64,000 nucleotides of DNA from Marchantia polymorpha subsp. ruderalis (lineage: Eukaryota; Streptophyta; Marchantiopsida; Marchantiales; Marchantiaceae), in assembly GCA_037833965.1 (NCBI GenBank), contig AP031355.1, positions 26,189,501 through 26,253,500 of the forward strand, read 5' to 3'. The position numbers and the translations under genes were made by a program. Shown piece by piece: positions 12,958 to 25,559 of the stretch (position 1 is the stretch's first letter; the number at the start of each line of letters is the position of its first letter). The notes under the pieces were generated by a model that ran no database searches, had not been told where the DNA came from, and saw only the letters and a program-made list of their open reading frames with translations.

Positions 12958-13695
12958 TTACACATTGGCGTAATCTCCCACTCTAACGCCAACAATCATC
13001 CAGCACCCCTTGTAGACACCATTCACCACCTTCTCGAGACAAAATGTGTAGACCGACGATACTCCTGATTGAGATATGGTTTTCACAGCCTGGACAGCTC
13101 TCTTGTCACTGGGTCCATGGAAAGTCAGTGGAGATCCCATCTCCCAACTGACGAAGTCGAGCATAGGTGAGTAAGTGGATTCGCGAATGACATCCCCAAA
13201 TTCGCTCACATTCACGTATTTTTCCGTAGCGTACCAGGCCCTGGCCGAACGGTTCGCTTTGCCGACATCGCTGACAAGCATTTCGTTTGCAGCAGGAGGC
13301 ATAGCGAAGGCAAATGCAGTGCGAATGCCACTGTCATCTTCAGGCCAATCGTTCCGCATGAGCGCCTCCATCAGAGTTTTCACAACCGTGGACGGAGGCA
13401 TGAGGTGGGTAGGACGTCTCCCCTCCAGAGGCCAGGCCTGTTGCGTCGACTCGACATGTCTAATGAATTCGGCCACTAAAGCATCCCCGTCCGCGGAATC
13501 TCTCCCTAGACAAGCTTGGGCCGATCCGGGTCTCGGTTCCGAAGGCCACCGAGTCTGCACAGTACACCTCCCTCTAGAACTAAATTTCCGCATCGATACA
13601 TCGCTAACGCTGCTTCTCCCCGGTAAGGACGCTGCAGTCTCCATCTGCTGCACCGGTCGCGCCACCGTCACACGGCCTAAAGCCGCCATCGCCAT
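12958..13695 (-). CDS. Conserved plastid-type plant protein, unknown function
   Basis: This is an intact single-exon gene of 245 residues from ATG at 13,695 to TAA at 12,958. The first 45-50 residues are rich in Ser, Arg and Ala and poor in acidic residues, as in a chloroplast transit peptide. The mature part starts with a helix-like segment (residues about 75-95), then a conserved-looking block around residues 105-135 containing LMEALMRNDWPEDDSGIRTA, and ends with a strongly conserved tail containing KGCWM and VGVRVGDYANV. I recall these blocks from a land-plant family of small plastid proteins, possibly the DUF4864 type with an NTF2-like fold. The family name is from memory and less certain than the conservation. 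No catalytic residues can be assigned. Both neighbours are non-coding. Its third-position GC is higher than the surroundings, as expected for a real gene. Confidence 0.82.
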   Translation of the reverse strand: MAMAALGRVTVARPVQQMETAASLPGRSSVSDVSMRKFSSRGRCTVQTRWPSEPRPGSAQACLGRDSADGDALVAEFIRHVESTQQAWPLEGRRPTHLMPPSTVVKTLMEALMRNDWPEDDSGIRTAFAFAMPPAANEMLVSDVGKANRSARAWYATEKYVNVSEFGDVIRESTYSPMLDFVSWEMGSPLTFHGPSDKRAVQAVKTISQSGVSSVYTFCLEKVVNGVYKGCWMIVGVRVGDYANV

Positions 13696-13699
13696 AATT

Positions 13700-14400
13700 C
13701 CAAGCCCAAAACCAAGCCCGAATTCGACGCTACTACAAGAGAATACTAAAAAACGACTAGAATCATGAGCGCGTCAACGAATTCCCCTATCTCTGCACCT
13801 CGACAGCGGCCGCCTCGCCTAGCTGCACCTCCTCCATGGTCGTCCGGGACACCAGCAGACACGGCAGAAACTCAGAACACAAACAAACACGAAACAGTGC
13901 AAAGGCGACCTTCTATGTGGCTTGATGGGGTCGGGGTCTTCCTTCCGACGATTCTGCTATCCACTCGGGACCCCCCATGAATTTACTGGCCGCGACCGTA
14001 TTGGTCAGCGGCCATGATTCCTGTCCATATGTGCCATTCTCACATCTTGTACTCTCACGGTACTAAAACTGTTTCACTCTCTCATTGTCTTCCAGATGAG
14101 ACGCCATATCTGGAGGATGAAAGCTGCACTCCTGTGCCGCCATGAGGGGCGAAGTGAAATATGGCCCATCATTTCGAGCTCCCTAGCCGACAGGATGGCG
14201 CCTGCTCGACGAACGACCAGGGCTGGGCTTCAAGTTAAGGGCGGATGGAAAGGTCGACGTGATCTCCTCGTGGAGTTCCACCGATTTGGCGTTAATAAAA
14301 ATATTTTGCTGGTGGTGCGATGGAGCCAGAGGAATGCTCGAGGCCGCTGCATAAGTAAAGGGCTAATACGGATGAACAAAATTTAAGTACTAAGTCCCAT
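13700..14400. other. Upstream region of the plastid-type gene
   Basis: This moderately GC-rich stretch lies immediately 5' of the minus-strand gene starting at 13,695 and probably holds its promoter and 5' leader. Plus-strand open frames here (13,765-13,980 and 14,096-14,386) have no recognisable domain and look accidental. I see no clear TATA box. Confidence 0.45.
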
Positions 14401-16899
14401 CGAGCACTCAAAGATGAAACGTGAAGTGAAACTCCTGAATGTTCTCCACACTATCTTAATAATATGTAATTCACCACCTACAGTATTCAATCCCAATCCT
14501 CATCAGGTTGTTGCATGTGAAAAAAATCTATTCACGCCCAAGCGTGTAGTTAGAGATGCTATCTACCTTCAATAAGCAAAATTATTAGTTGCGCATTTTG
14601 ATTTCTCTTCTCACCATCTTACTTTTGAATGATGCTCAAACTCTATCGTGAGAAGTTTCGTGATGGGTAGTGATAAGAACGTCGACTCCAGCACAAATCT
14701 CACTGTGATTTCTCATATTTTTCAGGGTGACAGAACTAGTGAACGTAGTACTGGTCTTGATCTATGGCAAAATGCTTCAATCATTTAGTTTATCATCTAT
14801 TGATCTACAAAAATCTATGTAGAACAACCTTCACAACTCTCAAATGATCATTCTAAATAATTAGATTCACCTATATGTATCTTTATTTGAATTTCATCTC
14901 AAAAAATTATAACAAAAATTAGATTTATCCTATTCAAATCATGGAATTTAATGAAATCTAAATTTTTTACTTGAAATTATATCTTCTTCAATTTTGACTC
15001 AAAATATCAACAAAATGATCAAATTGTAAATTTCATCAAAAAATAGGTTCTAAACTTATCTGCTGATCATAACTAATTTTTATAAAAAAATAAGAATACT
15101 TTTAAGACTTAAAACATGAATAAGTATCCTAATTTCACTGTAAAAATAATAATATTGTAAAACATCAAATGATTTTGTGAACCATCTCTCCTTGATTTTT
15201 TCAACATTTATTATAGATTATTTACTCCTACAAGTTCACAATGTGTTAGTTTTTTTGTTAGGAGTTAAGATTCATTGATATTTTTGTTAAGATGTTGAAA
15301 GTTAAGATTTTTTTTAAGAGTTAGCTCAACTTTTGATTTATTTTGATTGATTTAATCCAAATGAATTCTAATGATTTATAATAGGATGCTCATCAAAGCT
15401 ATCAATGATACAAATAAACATTTATCTAGTAAAGATTAAATTGATTCTGTGGCTTTATTTTTTAGTGATAAATTCTATTAAATTTTTGTGTTGGCTATCT
15501 GATGCTATTTTAGATGAACCTATATCTGCTTTCGTACATTACATAACATTTTATAGATTTGAAGTAAAAGCGTAACTTCAAAGAAAATTGTCCATATAAT
15601 ATTTGATTTGATATATAATATTTACATATATATAAATATATATATATATTGATATATAATATTTGATTTTTTTTCCTTTTGGATTTTTAACAAATTTTTT
15701 CTAAACTGATTTTTTTTCAATTTTTTCTTACTTTATTTGGAAATGTTGGTTTTTCAACAAGTTTATCATTTTTTAATACCTTAGGCTACTTGAAGTATTT
15801 ATCTTATAGCATTGTGGTATAATCTTTATGCTTTGAAAATCTCACTTTTAGAAAATATGATAATTTAATCACTTTCACTAAATTATTTATTTGACACAAA
15901 AAATTTGATGACACAAAAAATAATTTAAAAATAAATCATAAAAGTTTACGCTCAACTATTATATGTTAATTTTCTAGATAGTTTTGCCCTTAGATTTATT
16001 TTTGGAGTGAAATAAAATAAAAACCAAAAAATTATTAACTTTTTTCATATTATTTCTTGTGATTTGATAATAAAGCTATGTGCAAAGAAATGAATTGAAA
16101 GCTCGTTTTTAATATGAAAGAACATTATTTAACTTACACATTTATTATATGATTTCATAACTATATGCAATTCATTACCAAAAAAATTGTTTAAATTTCA
16201 AGTTATTTTTAATGATTTTATTGAGTTGATAATAATTTTAGATTATTTTATTTTATTTTAAAATATACTACATTTTGTTTAAAATTTTGATCTATTAAAC
16301 CTATACTAGCTTTTCAATATTAGAAATGAAATACGAATTAATTCAAAAAATCAAATTTTAATTATTTATTTTCTTAGTTTGGTAAGTGATTCATATTATG
16401 AAGTTTTATGCATATGTTCTCACTTTTCATACATATAATCAGCACATTGAAAAATTAAAAATTAAAAAATTAAATTTAAAAATCGTGAAAAGTTATAGTT
16501 GTTATATATTACAGTTAGATCAAATTAGAACGAAGGTTATGCAATATGAAGTTTGATGATTTTAAATCACCTTGTAATAAATTCTTATTTTTTCACATTA
16601 GCAACATGTATACATATCTAAAGACATATATTGAAATTCAAACGTCAATAATCCATGTGTTTGTTGTTATAATACGTCATATCATTAGTCAACAAGCATC
16701 AAGATGAATGTTGATTTTAATACATTCTGTTTACTTGCATTATAGAAATATTTTTTCTTAACAATGTTATTCATATGTTTTTTATTGAGTGGTTGAATGA
16801 ATGTCGTGCGAATACATATCGCCATACACTCAACATCGCTGACATGCTACTCACATACACATATAAAGCGTGAGAGAGTACACACTCAAATGTCAGATT

Positions 16900-16943
16900 T
16901 CGAAGTAAACTCGAAGAACGTCAGTTCTTCGAACTTACTTTGA
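16900..16943. repeat. Hairpin, 20-bp arms, 4-nt loop
   Basis: Arms 16,900-16,919 and 16,924-16,943 are reverse complements with 3 mismatches, around the loop GTCA. The inner nine pairs are perfect. It lies in a local patch of higher complexity within AT-rich DNA, close to two TATAAA-like strings (about 16,860 and 16,993). This could be the folded end of a small transposon or a transcribed stem; nothing shows which. Confidence 0.8.
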
Positions 16944-17101
16944 GCCGTCTCCAATCCTGTACCACTCGCGACCTGAAACCCTAACTCAACATATAAATAT
17001 AGTAAGTACGAGAAACTGAGTGATACGACTCAAAACTACATGACATGACACCTTTCAATCAAATGGGCATAAATGACGGACTCAATTCTTGGCATGATTA
17101 A

Positions 17102-17244
17102 GTTTGAATACTTTGTAAGTATTTGGATGTTTTCTGAAAGTGCGTAACAATTACTATATATGTTTAGCGTTGTTTGAATACTTTGTAAGTATTTGGATGT
17201 TTTCTGAAAGTGCGTAACAATTACTATATATGTTTAGCGTTGTT
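17102..17244. repeat. Perfect 70-bp tandem duplication
   Basis: A 70-base unit starting GTTTGAATACTTTG is repeated twice back to back, with copies starting at 17,102 and 17,172. I see no differences between the copies, so the duplication is recent compared with other repeats in the window, or it is an assembly artefact. Confidence 0.92.
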
Positions 17245-20200
17245 ATCCACGCACCAATCATTAACGATGTTGTGCAACGTGAGATTAGAGAAATATGCAG
17301 CTATAGAGTTTAACTTTCCAATAGTGTCACTTCATATGAATGACATAATTTCAATAGTGGCATTGAATTTGGGAATTATTAGATTGTAACTAGTAAATTT
17401 GTCTAATAATAACATTACATCACTAAATGGCAATAGTGACATGATGTTATCCAATAATGATATATCCAAGTGTAATTTTGAAGTTTCAATTCCTACCATG
17501 ATCATAAAACAAAGCATTGAAAAGGGTAATGTGACATAAGTTTATTTTTAAATCTATCTCAACTGTTTGTTCTTTCTAGGCTTTAGTCAAATACTTATGG
17601 TCTACAAATGATGTTATAGATTTTTTTTTATTCATATTTTGTGCATGTAAGCGTATTCAAACGCAATAATAACATCAACGTGCAACACATAATAGCAAAT
17701 GAATGAGATATTGCGGTCAAACAACTAACTTACATAATGTTCTCAAACGTGTGGAACTTCCTACAGTGACGTACAATCCTAGCACCAATGTTTGTCATTA
17801 TTGGGAGTTGACATTCGAGGCTGCACACATTACTCTTGAGAATGACATCTCCCAATAATGATTTCTAACCCTAGCACCAATGAATGTTATTCTTGGAAGG
17901 TTAAACTCTACATGCCGGTAATCAAACCATGGAAAAGTGCTAAAATATACACATTTGCATGACCAATATGGTGTGAAGTCAAGTTGGAGCTAGAATGGTC
18001 TGTAAGTGAAGCACAAAAGATAGAAACCACCACATGTCTTATCTATAATCCCTTGAATACTAAAGTGTTCATACTCTTCTCAAGTGCTGTGCAAATTTAT
18101 TGATTTTGCCAAAGTTACAATGATATCATAAATACTTTATTATTCAATAATTTAAAATTTTATTTAAATGTTTAATTTTAAAGTAATTTTTTTGAAGATT
18201 TTTATTAAATATGAAATATGTAATTGATCTCCATGTAGAATTCAGAACAAAAGTGTTCAAAATTTCATTTTTTAATATAATCAAAATTAACATAAACTTG
18301 ATATCATAATGAAAATAAAAAATTTGCATGATAATAATTTTTTTATCAGCATCCATATTCTACAATCCATTATGGCATATTGGAATACAAAATTCATGAT
18401 TCAACTAATCGAGGTGAAAATAATTATTCTACTCACAATAATAATCATGCGGATTTTTTGTTTTTTTTTTTCATATCGTGCAAACAAAATTCATAGAAAT
18501 AATGCTCCGGTTTGATAGATATAATGATGATACTGAATATATAATATTTATCTTAGATTGACATGATGTCAATTCAATTGTATTGTGGACGAGTGAAGAT
18601 TGAAGATCTAAAAAATGTTTCAAATTTTACAGAAATTTCATCAAAGTTTAAAATACTTCTTTGATAGGGTATAATGTTTTTTAAATAATATAAAAATAAT
18701 TTCAATCTATTAACATTTTGTCATAAACAAAATATGAACATGTTAACATGAAACATGTGTGTGAGTTAAAAAAAATACTTTTTAACTGATTCAATTTTGA
18801 ATTCTTAGACAATTTGAACAAAATTAGTTACATCATATCAATTTTTAAAATTAGTTTGAGCTTCACAACTTGCTCCTTGTATATAAATGTTATCTGTAAA
18901 TCATGGCTTCATAAAAATCTATTACTAAATTATACACTTGTTTCATTCATGCATTAAAATATTTGATCATGTTAATAAAAAACAAAGCTAATAATGTGAA
19001 CATACTATCAATCTAAAACATGAACAAATGTGAAAGGTCAAAAATTTAGTAGAATATATGTTATACTCATTTACATAAAACCAGGAAAAAGAATGGATAC
19101 ATACATACATATACATTATACACATGTATAATACTTGTGTCACATTTGCATGTTAATATATCACAAAGATATGTTACTTTTATTTCAAGTATTGTGTTCA
19201 GATTTTGCTTGCCAAAGTAGCTAAATTAATGTTTGTTTTAGAAAATAATCATTAGAGTTTATACAAAGGAGACTGATTTTTTCTCCACTATTCAGATAAA
19301 AAAATCGTCATGTTCATGTACACTTCAATTGTTAACTTCGATGTACATGATCACAATATTAAACTCTCAATTTACTCATATTCTAATAAATCATTTTTCA
19401 ATGTTAAAATTTATTGGTAAGTTTTTTTAAAAAATTTGAAATCTTCATCACATATGAATTTAAAGTCTATGATGGATGTCTTGTAAATTAAAACCACAAA
19501 CCATAACCTAAAAAATCCATTGACATATTTCTATATATGAACCATGAAAGTTGATCATAAGAGTTGTAAGACAAACTTTATAGTAAAAAACTAAAAAAGG
19601 AGTTTATATATATTCTAAAATAGGACATTTATTCAACAACATATGTTCATGATGCAAATCAAATTAAAAATCATATAGAAAGATGATATCTACACCTTTG
19701 ATAATTATAGAGTTATTAAATATCTGTAATAAATGTTTGATAACTAAAAAATTTTGCAATTCGAATGTTGCACCTTAATTAGAGAAAGATTTTTACTATA
19801 ATTAGTGTGTTTTAGATAAATATTTACGTAAAATGAAGCAATTCGATATCAAATTGACTTGTAATATTTTTTTTTAAGTTGTCATTTTCACCATCTGTTT
19901 ATTGCCATATGAAACTTTGAGTGCATGTATTGAAAAGAACAAGTTAGTTAATGATAATCTAATGTGCAAATTAATCCAACCTTTGTGTTTATAAAGTAAG
20001 TGTTAAATGTGCTGGGTAATATGTTAAGTATAAACAACATGTCAACACTTTGTATGCTTGATAGTGATATATGATATGTCATTAATCCACAAAGAATGAA
20101 ATGTATAATAATGATGATAATATTTCATGACCTAGTAACTTTAAAAATTGTGCATAAATCAGATTTCACGATTGCATGGAAAGATCAAGATTGTATCAAT

Positions 20201-21140
20201 TTTTATAAAATTTAGACTATTACGTATAATTAAATATAATTTTTTTGGTTTACATTTTTTTATGATGCACATAGTCATGATTTTACCAAATCTGATCAAT
20301 CAGCAAGTTATATTTTGCTTGAAAATTTAATACAAAATTATTAACAATATATATTATTAATAAAAATTTAATTTTTTTAATGTTTTTCATGTTAGCTTGT
20401 AGATTGATGTGAGTATTGGTAAATTAATGTTGATTTGTAAAATTCATCTTAATGTTGTTACATGCTTTATAGTTTCATTATAATTCTTCATATCAATAAC
20501 TAGATTTAGCAATTTTTTTAGTTTGAGTGTAATCTTTAATATTCAATTTTCATGTTTTTAGCAATTATTTTTTATAATAAATCTGAAAAAATCATAAACT
20601 ATATTCAGAATTTTTTTGAAATCTCTTATATGAGATTTAAAAATCTCCGAGCTAAAATATACATGTTTATTTTTCATACTTTTGTCTTTATCATGCAAGT
20701 TATTTATTTGATCTAAATTTGCAATTTATTTAATATGATTTTTTAACTTTGTGATATTATTAAATTTATGATTTTTTTATAGAATATTAAAATTTTAAAT
20801 TTTAAATTTTTCATTCTTTTATTTCTCTAATTAATTTTTTATAATTTCCTTTATGTCTTTGTATAAAAGCTTCAATTTTTTAATCAAAATAATAATATAT
20901 ATGTTTAATAACCATATTAATATCATGAGTAATTAATACAAAATTACTTAAAGAATATAGACCTATAAAGTTTACATTGAAAAAAAATGAATATTATTGA
21001 ATTCATCAACATTCATAAATTGAATAGAAATTTTTCTAACTGTAAATTGTATTTTTTGTGAAATCAAATCAAGTATTTTATCTTAAAATATTGATTTTAC
21101 GATGAAATTATATTTTGATCCATTGTTATTTCAATGGAAT

Positions 21141-21163
21141 TATATATATATATATATATATAA
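21141..21163. repeat. TA dinucleotide microsatellite
   Basis: An uninterrupted alternation of T and A for about 11 units in AT-rich DNA. Confidence 0.9.
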
Positions 21164-21529
21164 TTTTTATTAGTACAGTTTTTATGTGCTTATTTTTATT
21201 ATTAAAACTAAAAACAAATGCTTGAATTTTTTTAATTAAAATTCAAACTTTCTAAACAATCAAAACAATTGAATTGACTATCTGATTGCAATATCTCTAT
21301 GTAAAATAAATTTTTTTTTATAAAAAAGCAAAACTTATTCCAAGTTGACAATCTTAGAAATGTCTTTAATCCATAGCTATATTGAAAACTATATCAACTT
21401 TGACTTGATACAATTAGTGATTAAAAAATAATTAACTCTGATTGTACTTCTTTTTTTAATCTTTCACACATTTAAAATATTTGCATTCTATTTTTAAACA
21501 AGACAATCTATCATATACATATGTAAACA

Positions 21530-21960
21530 TGTTTAATAAATTAGAACTAAGGTAATCATTGCTCAAGATTGAGTATAGTAGATTGTAGTGGAATATTTAC
21601 AGTGTCAACTCAACAATCAATGCGCTAGTTAGTGTTTTTGTTTGAAACAATACGTCATCAATGTGTGTGTTTGTTATTTAAAGATTGAGGTTAGAAGTTG
21701 ATGTGTTAGTTGGTAACGACACATTAGCAATCAATGTGCTCGTTAGGTTTATCTTTCATGTGAGCAATACACTAGTATTGGATTGGATGCTGGAGAGAAT
21801 ATCGTCGTATATGTGTTTGAAGTATTTATGTAAGAGAGACAAGAACCATTCATCTTTAGAGTTAAACTTTCATCTTCGAATGAATTTCTTTTCAAACCCT
21901 AGTGTTACAACATGCATGTTTATATTCGAAAGTCGTCTAATTTATCTATATTAATTTGAT
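21530..21960 (+). mobile_element. LTR relic of the chromovirus family
   Basis: This stretch shares scattered but recognisable sequence with two regions near the right end of the window (about 62,028-62,170 and 63,585-63,700). Shared features are a string like TAATCAT followed by CTCAAGATT-AGTA-AGTAGA, and then units related to the 57-bp minisatellite at 61,045-61,830. I read it as an old LTR of the same Ty3/gypsy chromovirus family. It may be the 5' LTR of a broken element running rightwards, since a possible gag trace follows at about 22.6 kb, or a solo LTR. Exact ends were not determined. Confidence 0.45.
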
Positions 21961-22599
21961 ATAATTGTATAAGGATTGATTATTTTATGTAGACCAAATG
22001 AATGAAAAATGATAATGTGTGATCAAAATGACAAAAAGATGTGTGATCAAGAAATATTCATTCAAGACATAAAATTGCAGAGTGTTTGTTGTTGAGACAT
22101 CAAAATACTCCTCAATTACAATACAAAAGAAAAATTGGTATTTCATGCAAATTTTGTTTGACATTCTAACATTCAAAGATCTAACGAGATAACTGGAGCA
22201 TTCAAAGCGCATGTCATATATCATGATTTGAGTTTACATGGCATATAGTCCACGACATACACTTTATGAAACATTTGAATACACTCGACCGATTGTAGGA
22301 GCTTTATGAACTCTTTTATGACTTTGCGGGGGATTTAGCGCTGAGGCCATCGGAATAAACATCGTTATAGTCCAGTTGCTTGTTGCACTCGTTGTGAAAT
22401 GAACTCACCCCACGTCTTGACTTCAGGGTCGACTGAGTTGTAACTCATAGTATTTTTGCTTGTTATTTAAGATTTTTTCCAAAATAATTGCGCGATCATC
22501 ACCAAGCTGTCTAACCAAATGCCAAACTGATATACTATATAAGTTAGGTTGTACTTTAGTAAGATGTCTTGTCAAAAAAAACTGCGCAAAGTTAAATCT

Positions 22600-22870
22600 T
22601 TCAAATTACTTTGATTCAATTTGTCAAAATTTGTGACAAAGTTTCAAACCATGCTACCAGTTGCACTTCATCCACAACAAGAAATGAGGTTACTTTTGTG
22701 TAGCAAAAATGCAAAACCTCAAGAACTTGACTCTTACTGGCCCAAGACAAGGAGATCATATCACTCAAACTATTTTCAACACCTTACTCGAAAAAAATCT
22801 TGCTACCACTGCCATTTTCTTGCACACATGTACGTGACAGGACCAAAACATTCAAGTAATCTAGATGAGA
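22600..22870 (+). mobile_element. Possible gag relic next to LTR
   Basis: A plus-strand frame here ends in a Cys-x2-Cys-x4-His cluster reminiscent of a gag zinc knuckle, downstream of the LTR-like sequence at 21,530-21,960. The spacing fits the start of an LTR retrotransposon. It is a broken fossil if genuine, and the assignment is weak. Confidence 0.2.
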
Positions 22871-23437
22871 CGGACTCCGATCATCTATTGAACACAATAT
22901 TTATCAAGTATTTATGTCATATTTTACATTTCTTTGATATTTGCAATATTTTGATTGAATTTACTTTGTTATTATAGAAGTAATTGTATATAATTCAAAT
23001 TTTCTTGATTATGATCTTATAATTATCATTTCTTGGGAATTTTTTTTGCTCATGTTTGAAATATACACACATTTGAAACAATGAGCTTTTCTTCCTATGT
23101 TCACTTAATCCCTTCATATATTTTGAAAATATTTTTGATAATATTTAGGATAATTTTGGATAATTAGTTTTTAAAGTTTACCAAGAAAGACTTCATAGAA
23201 TAACAACATTGGAGACAACATGATTTCTATTGCCACAAGTATCAAAACTGTTAAATGAAGACAAAGAGATCAAGTAGTTAGCAAAAATCCCTTCCATCTA
23301 CTTGTTGTTCATAGTGTAGAGAAGAAATATATTCAACACTTTTTTTCTTGTTGTTGCTCAACATCACGAACGGAATTACTGTAATTGGTTCAATTCATGT
23401 ATTATTTAGGTGAAAAGTGATTCATGAGGAAAAGTGT

Positions 23438-23468
23438 AATCTCCTCAATCATGAAGATTGAGGAGATT
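23438..23468. repeat. Perfect 13-bp hairpin, 5-nt loop
   Basis: Arms 23,438-23,450 and 23,456-23,468 are exact reverse complements (left arm AATCTCCTCAATC) around the loop ATGAA. It lies in non-coding DNA. Confidence 0.87.
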
Positions 23469-25521
23469 GATAGACGTAGAAAAAGTATTACATCTGTCAT
23501 TTTTGTATACAAAAAGTCTGAATCTTTCCTTTCTTTTGTCGGATAGATTTATGTTGTCATGTTCATGATGACGCCACAAGACTTTCAGAAAGGTCTAGCT
23601 AGATCTATTCCACTGAGAAGTGTACGGTGGTTATATCAAATTGTATATATTTGGAACACATTAGGGTCATGAAAAAGTATCGCAGTAGGTCCAGCACCAA
23701 CATCACATCCTTATCATATAATGAACTACAATGTTGTCACAATACACTCGAGAGGTAAGTGTCTAAATTGACCTTGACATAGGTAAAAAGAGAAGGCAAA
23801 TTTTACCGTATCGGTAGCAAGTAGTAAAGTAATGTGAAGGAGATGCTATGGCAAATTCTTAATATGATTATTTGAAGTCTCTGAAACTCGTGTGGAATGT
23901 AAAAGTGTCACCGTCTAAGTTCTACAGCGCAATCACACAAGTTTTTCTCCGTGTACTGTATATGAACACAACGGCAGCTATGAATGTCGATCCAAAATGT
24001 AGAACGTGATATAAGAGAAACGTAGGAATTCTCTACATGAATTTAGTTGGAATAATACATGAATTTTCTTCTAATTTTTCAAATATATGTGGTTATAAGT
24101 CTATCTTTGTATAAATAATAACCTTCTTCTCATGCATATATATATTTTTAATTATAATTTTCAATATATAGTTTTAGTTTATCAGGTTTAATAGTAAAAC
24201 TATGAAGAGATTGTTTGTAGTTGAAATAATTTGTTTTTCATAATTATCTTATAAATATTAGAATATTCATATTTAAAAGATAAAAATCAGGACAAATATT
24301 ATTTAGATGTATTGCAATTTAAATAATGTTTCTAATTATAATTGATCATTTCAAAGAAATTCAATATGTAAAGTGAAAAATAAGTAGAATTTAATTCTAC
24401 GTACACTCATATTCTTCTACACTCATATTTACATTTTTCAGCAAGAATTATTATTTTCAGCTTGGATTATTTTTTATGTATGCATGGTATAATTCATTCA
24501 TCTTAAGTTAATACTTGTTGTGTTGTACAAATACTTTCATTTTTGAGGTTGAAATTACTCAAAAATTCTAATAACACATTTTGAATATATATCTATATTT
24601 CTGGTGTTTATCATTGATGACTTTTGAAGCCAAATAAAGTTTACTAATATACATGTTATATTTGTTTAAAATGTCAGGTTGTGATGTCATGTATCTTGTC
24701 AAAATCACAAGTAATTTCATCACCATTTGATAAATAATGCATTTAATTTTTTCATCACATTAAATTTGAATTTTTTGAGCCGAATAATAAAAATTATTTT
24801 AATTGATAATATTCTGGAAATTATTGAAAAACTTATTTTTTAAATTTTTGTTCAGAACGTCATTTATATATTTATGGATTTGAACAAATCTAAAATTTCA
24901 AAGCAACAATAGTTTATTTCAATTATGAGTATTATTTGAATAATATTTCTAATTTTATTTAGACTTATCTGCGCGAGTTTTTTTTTTCATATTTCCTTTT
25001 AAATTTGAATTAAGATCAAACTAATTATAATAGTTTGAATATAAAATAATTAAAAAATAATTACTAGAATTTCAGTTTATGATATCATTAAAATTATAAA
25101 TCATAATGAAGTTAATTTTTAATTTTATCTTTTAAGAAAAGTAAACTCTCAAGCTTTAAAGACTAGATTGCTATCTTTGAAATTTATTTTTCTGACATTC
25201 TTGACTGTTACTTTTTTTTAGCCGGAACAAAATAACAAATTTTATGGAATACAGGAAGCGAGAAGGAGGTTTTAAAAAATATGAAGTTTTTCTCTAATAT
25301 CTCGATTAGAACTTAGATTAAATATAATGAAGTTTCAATGTGGTAAAATTTGTTACTTTTGATAGTTATTAGAATATTATTATTTAATTGGAAGCCACAT
25401 AAATTAACTCAAAATTCTAAATATTACATCCTAAACTCTAAATCAGTGTCTTAAATCTACCTTTTTGTGTCAACCTCACATCATCAACTACCAACATTCA
25501 TATTTATTATCTTATCAAATA

Positions 25522-25523
<2 letters not shown>

Positions 25524-25555
<32 letters not shown>
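25524..25555. repeat. AT dinucleotide microsatellite
   Basis: About 16 uninterrupted AT units, the longest simple repeat of this type in the window. Confidence 0.92.

Positions 25556-25559
<4 letters not shown>

Larger units (their letters stand above)
14400..21520. other. AT-rich gene desert
   Basis: Long AT-rich DNA with no open frame of note and no recognised RNA gene. It contains alternating TA tracts near 15,620-15,660 and the hairpin at 16,900-16,943. A 70-bp tandem duplication lies at 17,102-17,244, and a TA dinucleotide run at 21,141-21,163. The short interval 16,800-18,070 is less AT-rich than its flanks and may be an inserted element that has lost its coding part. Confidence 0.65.
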
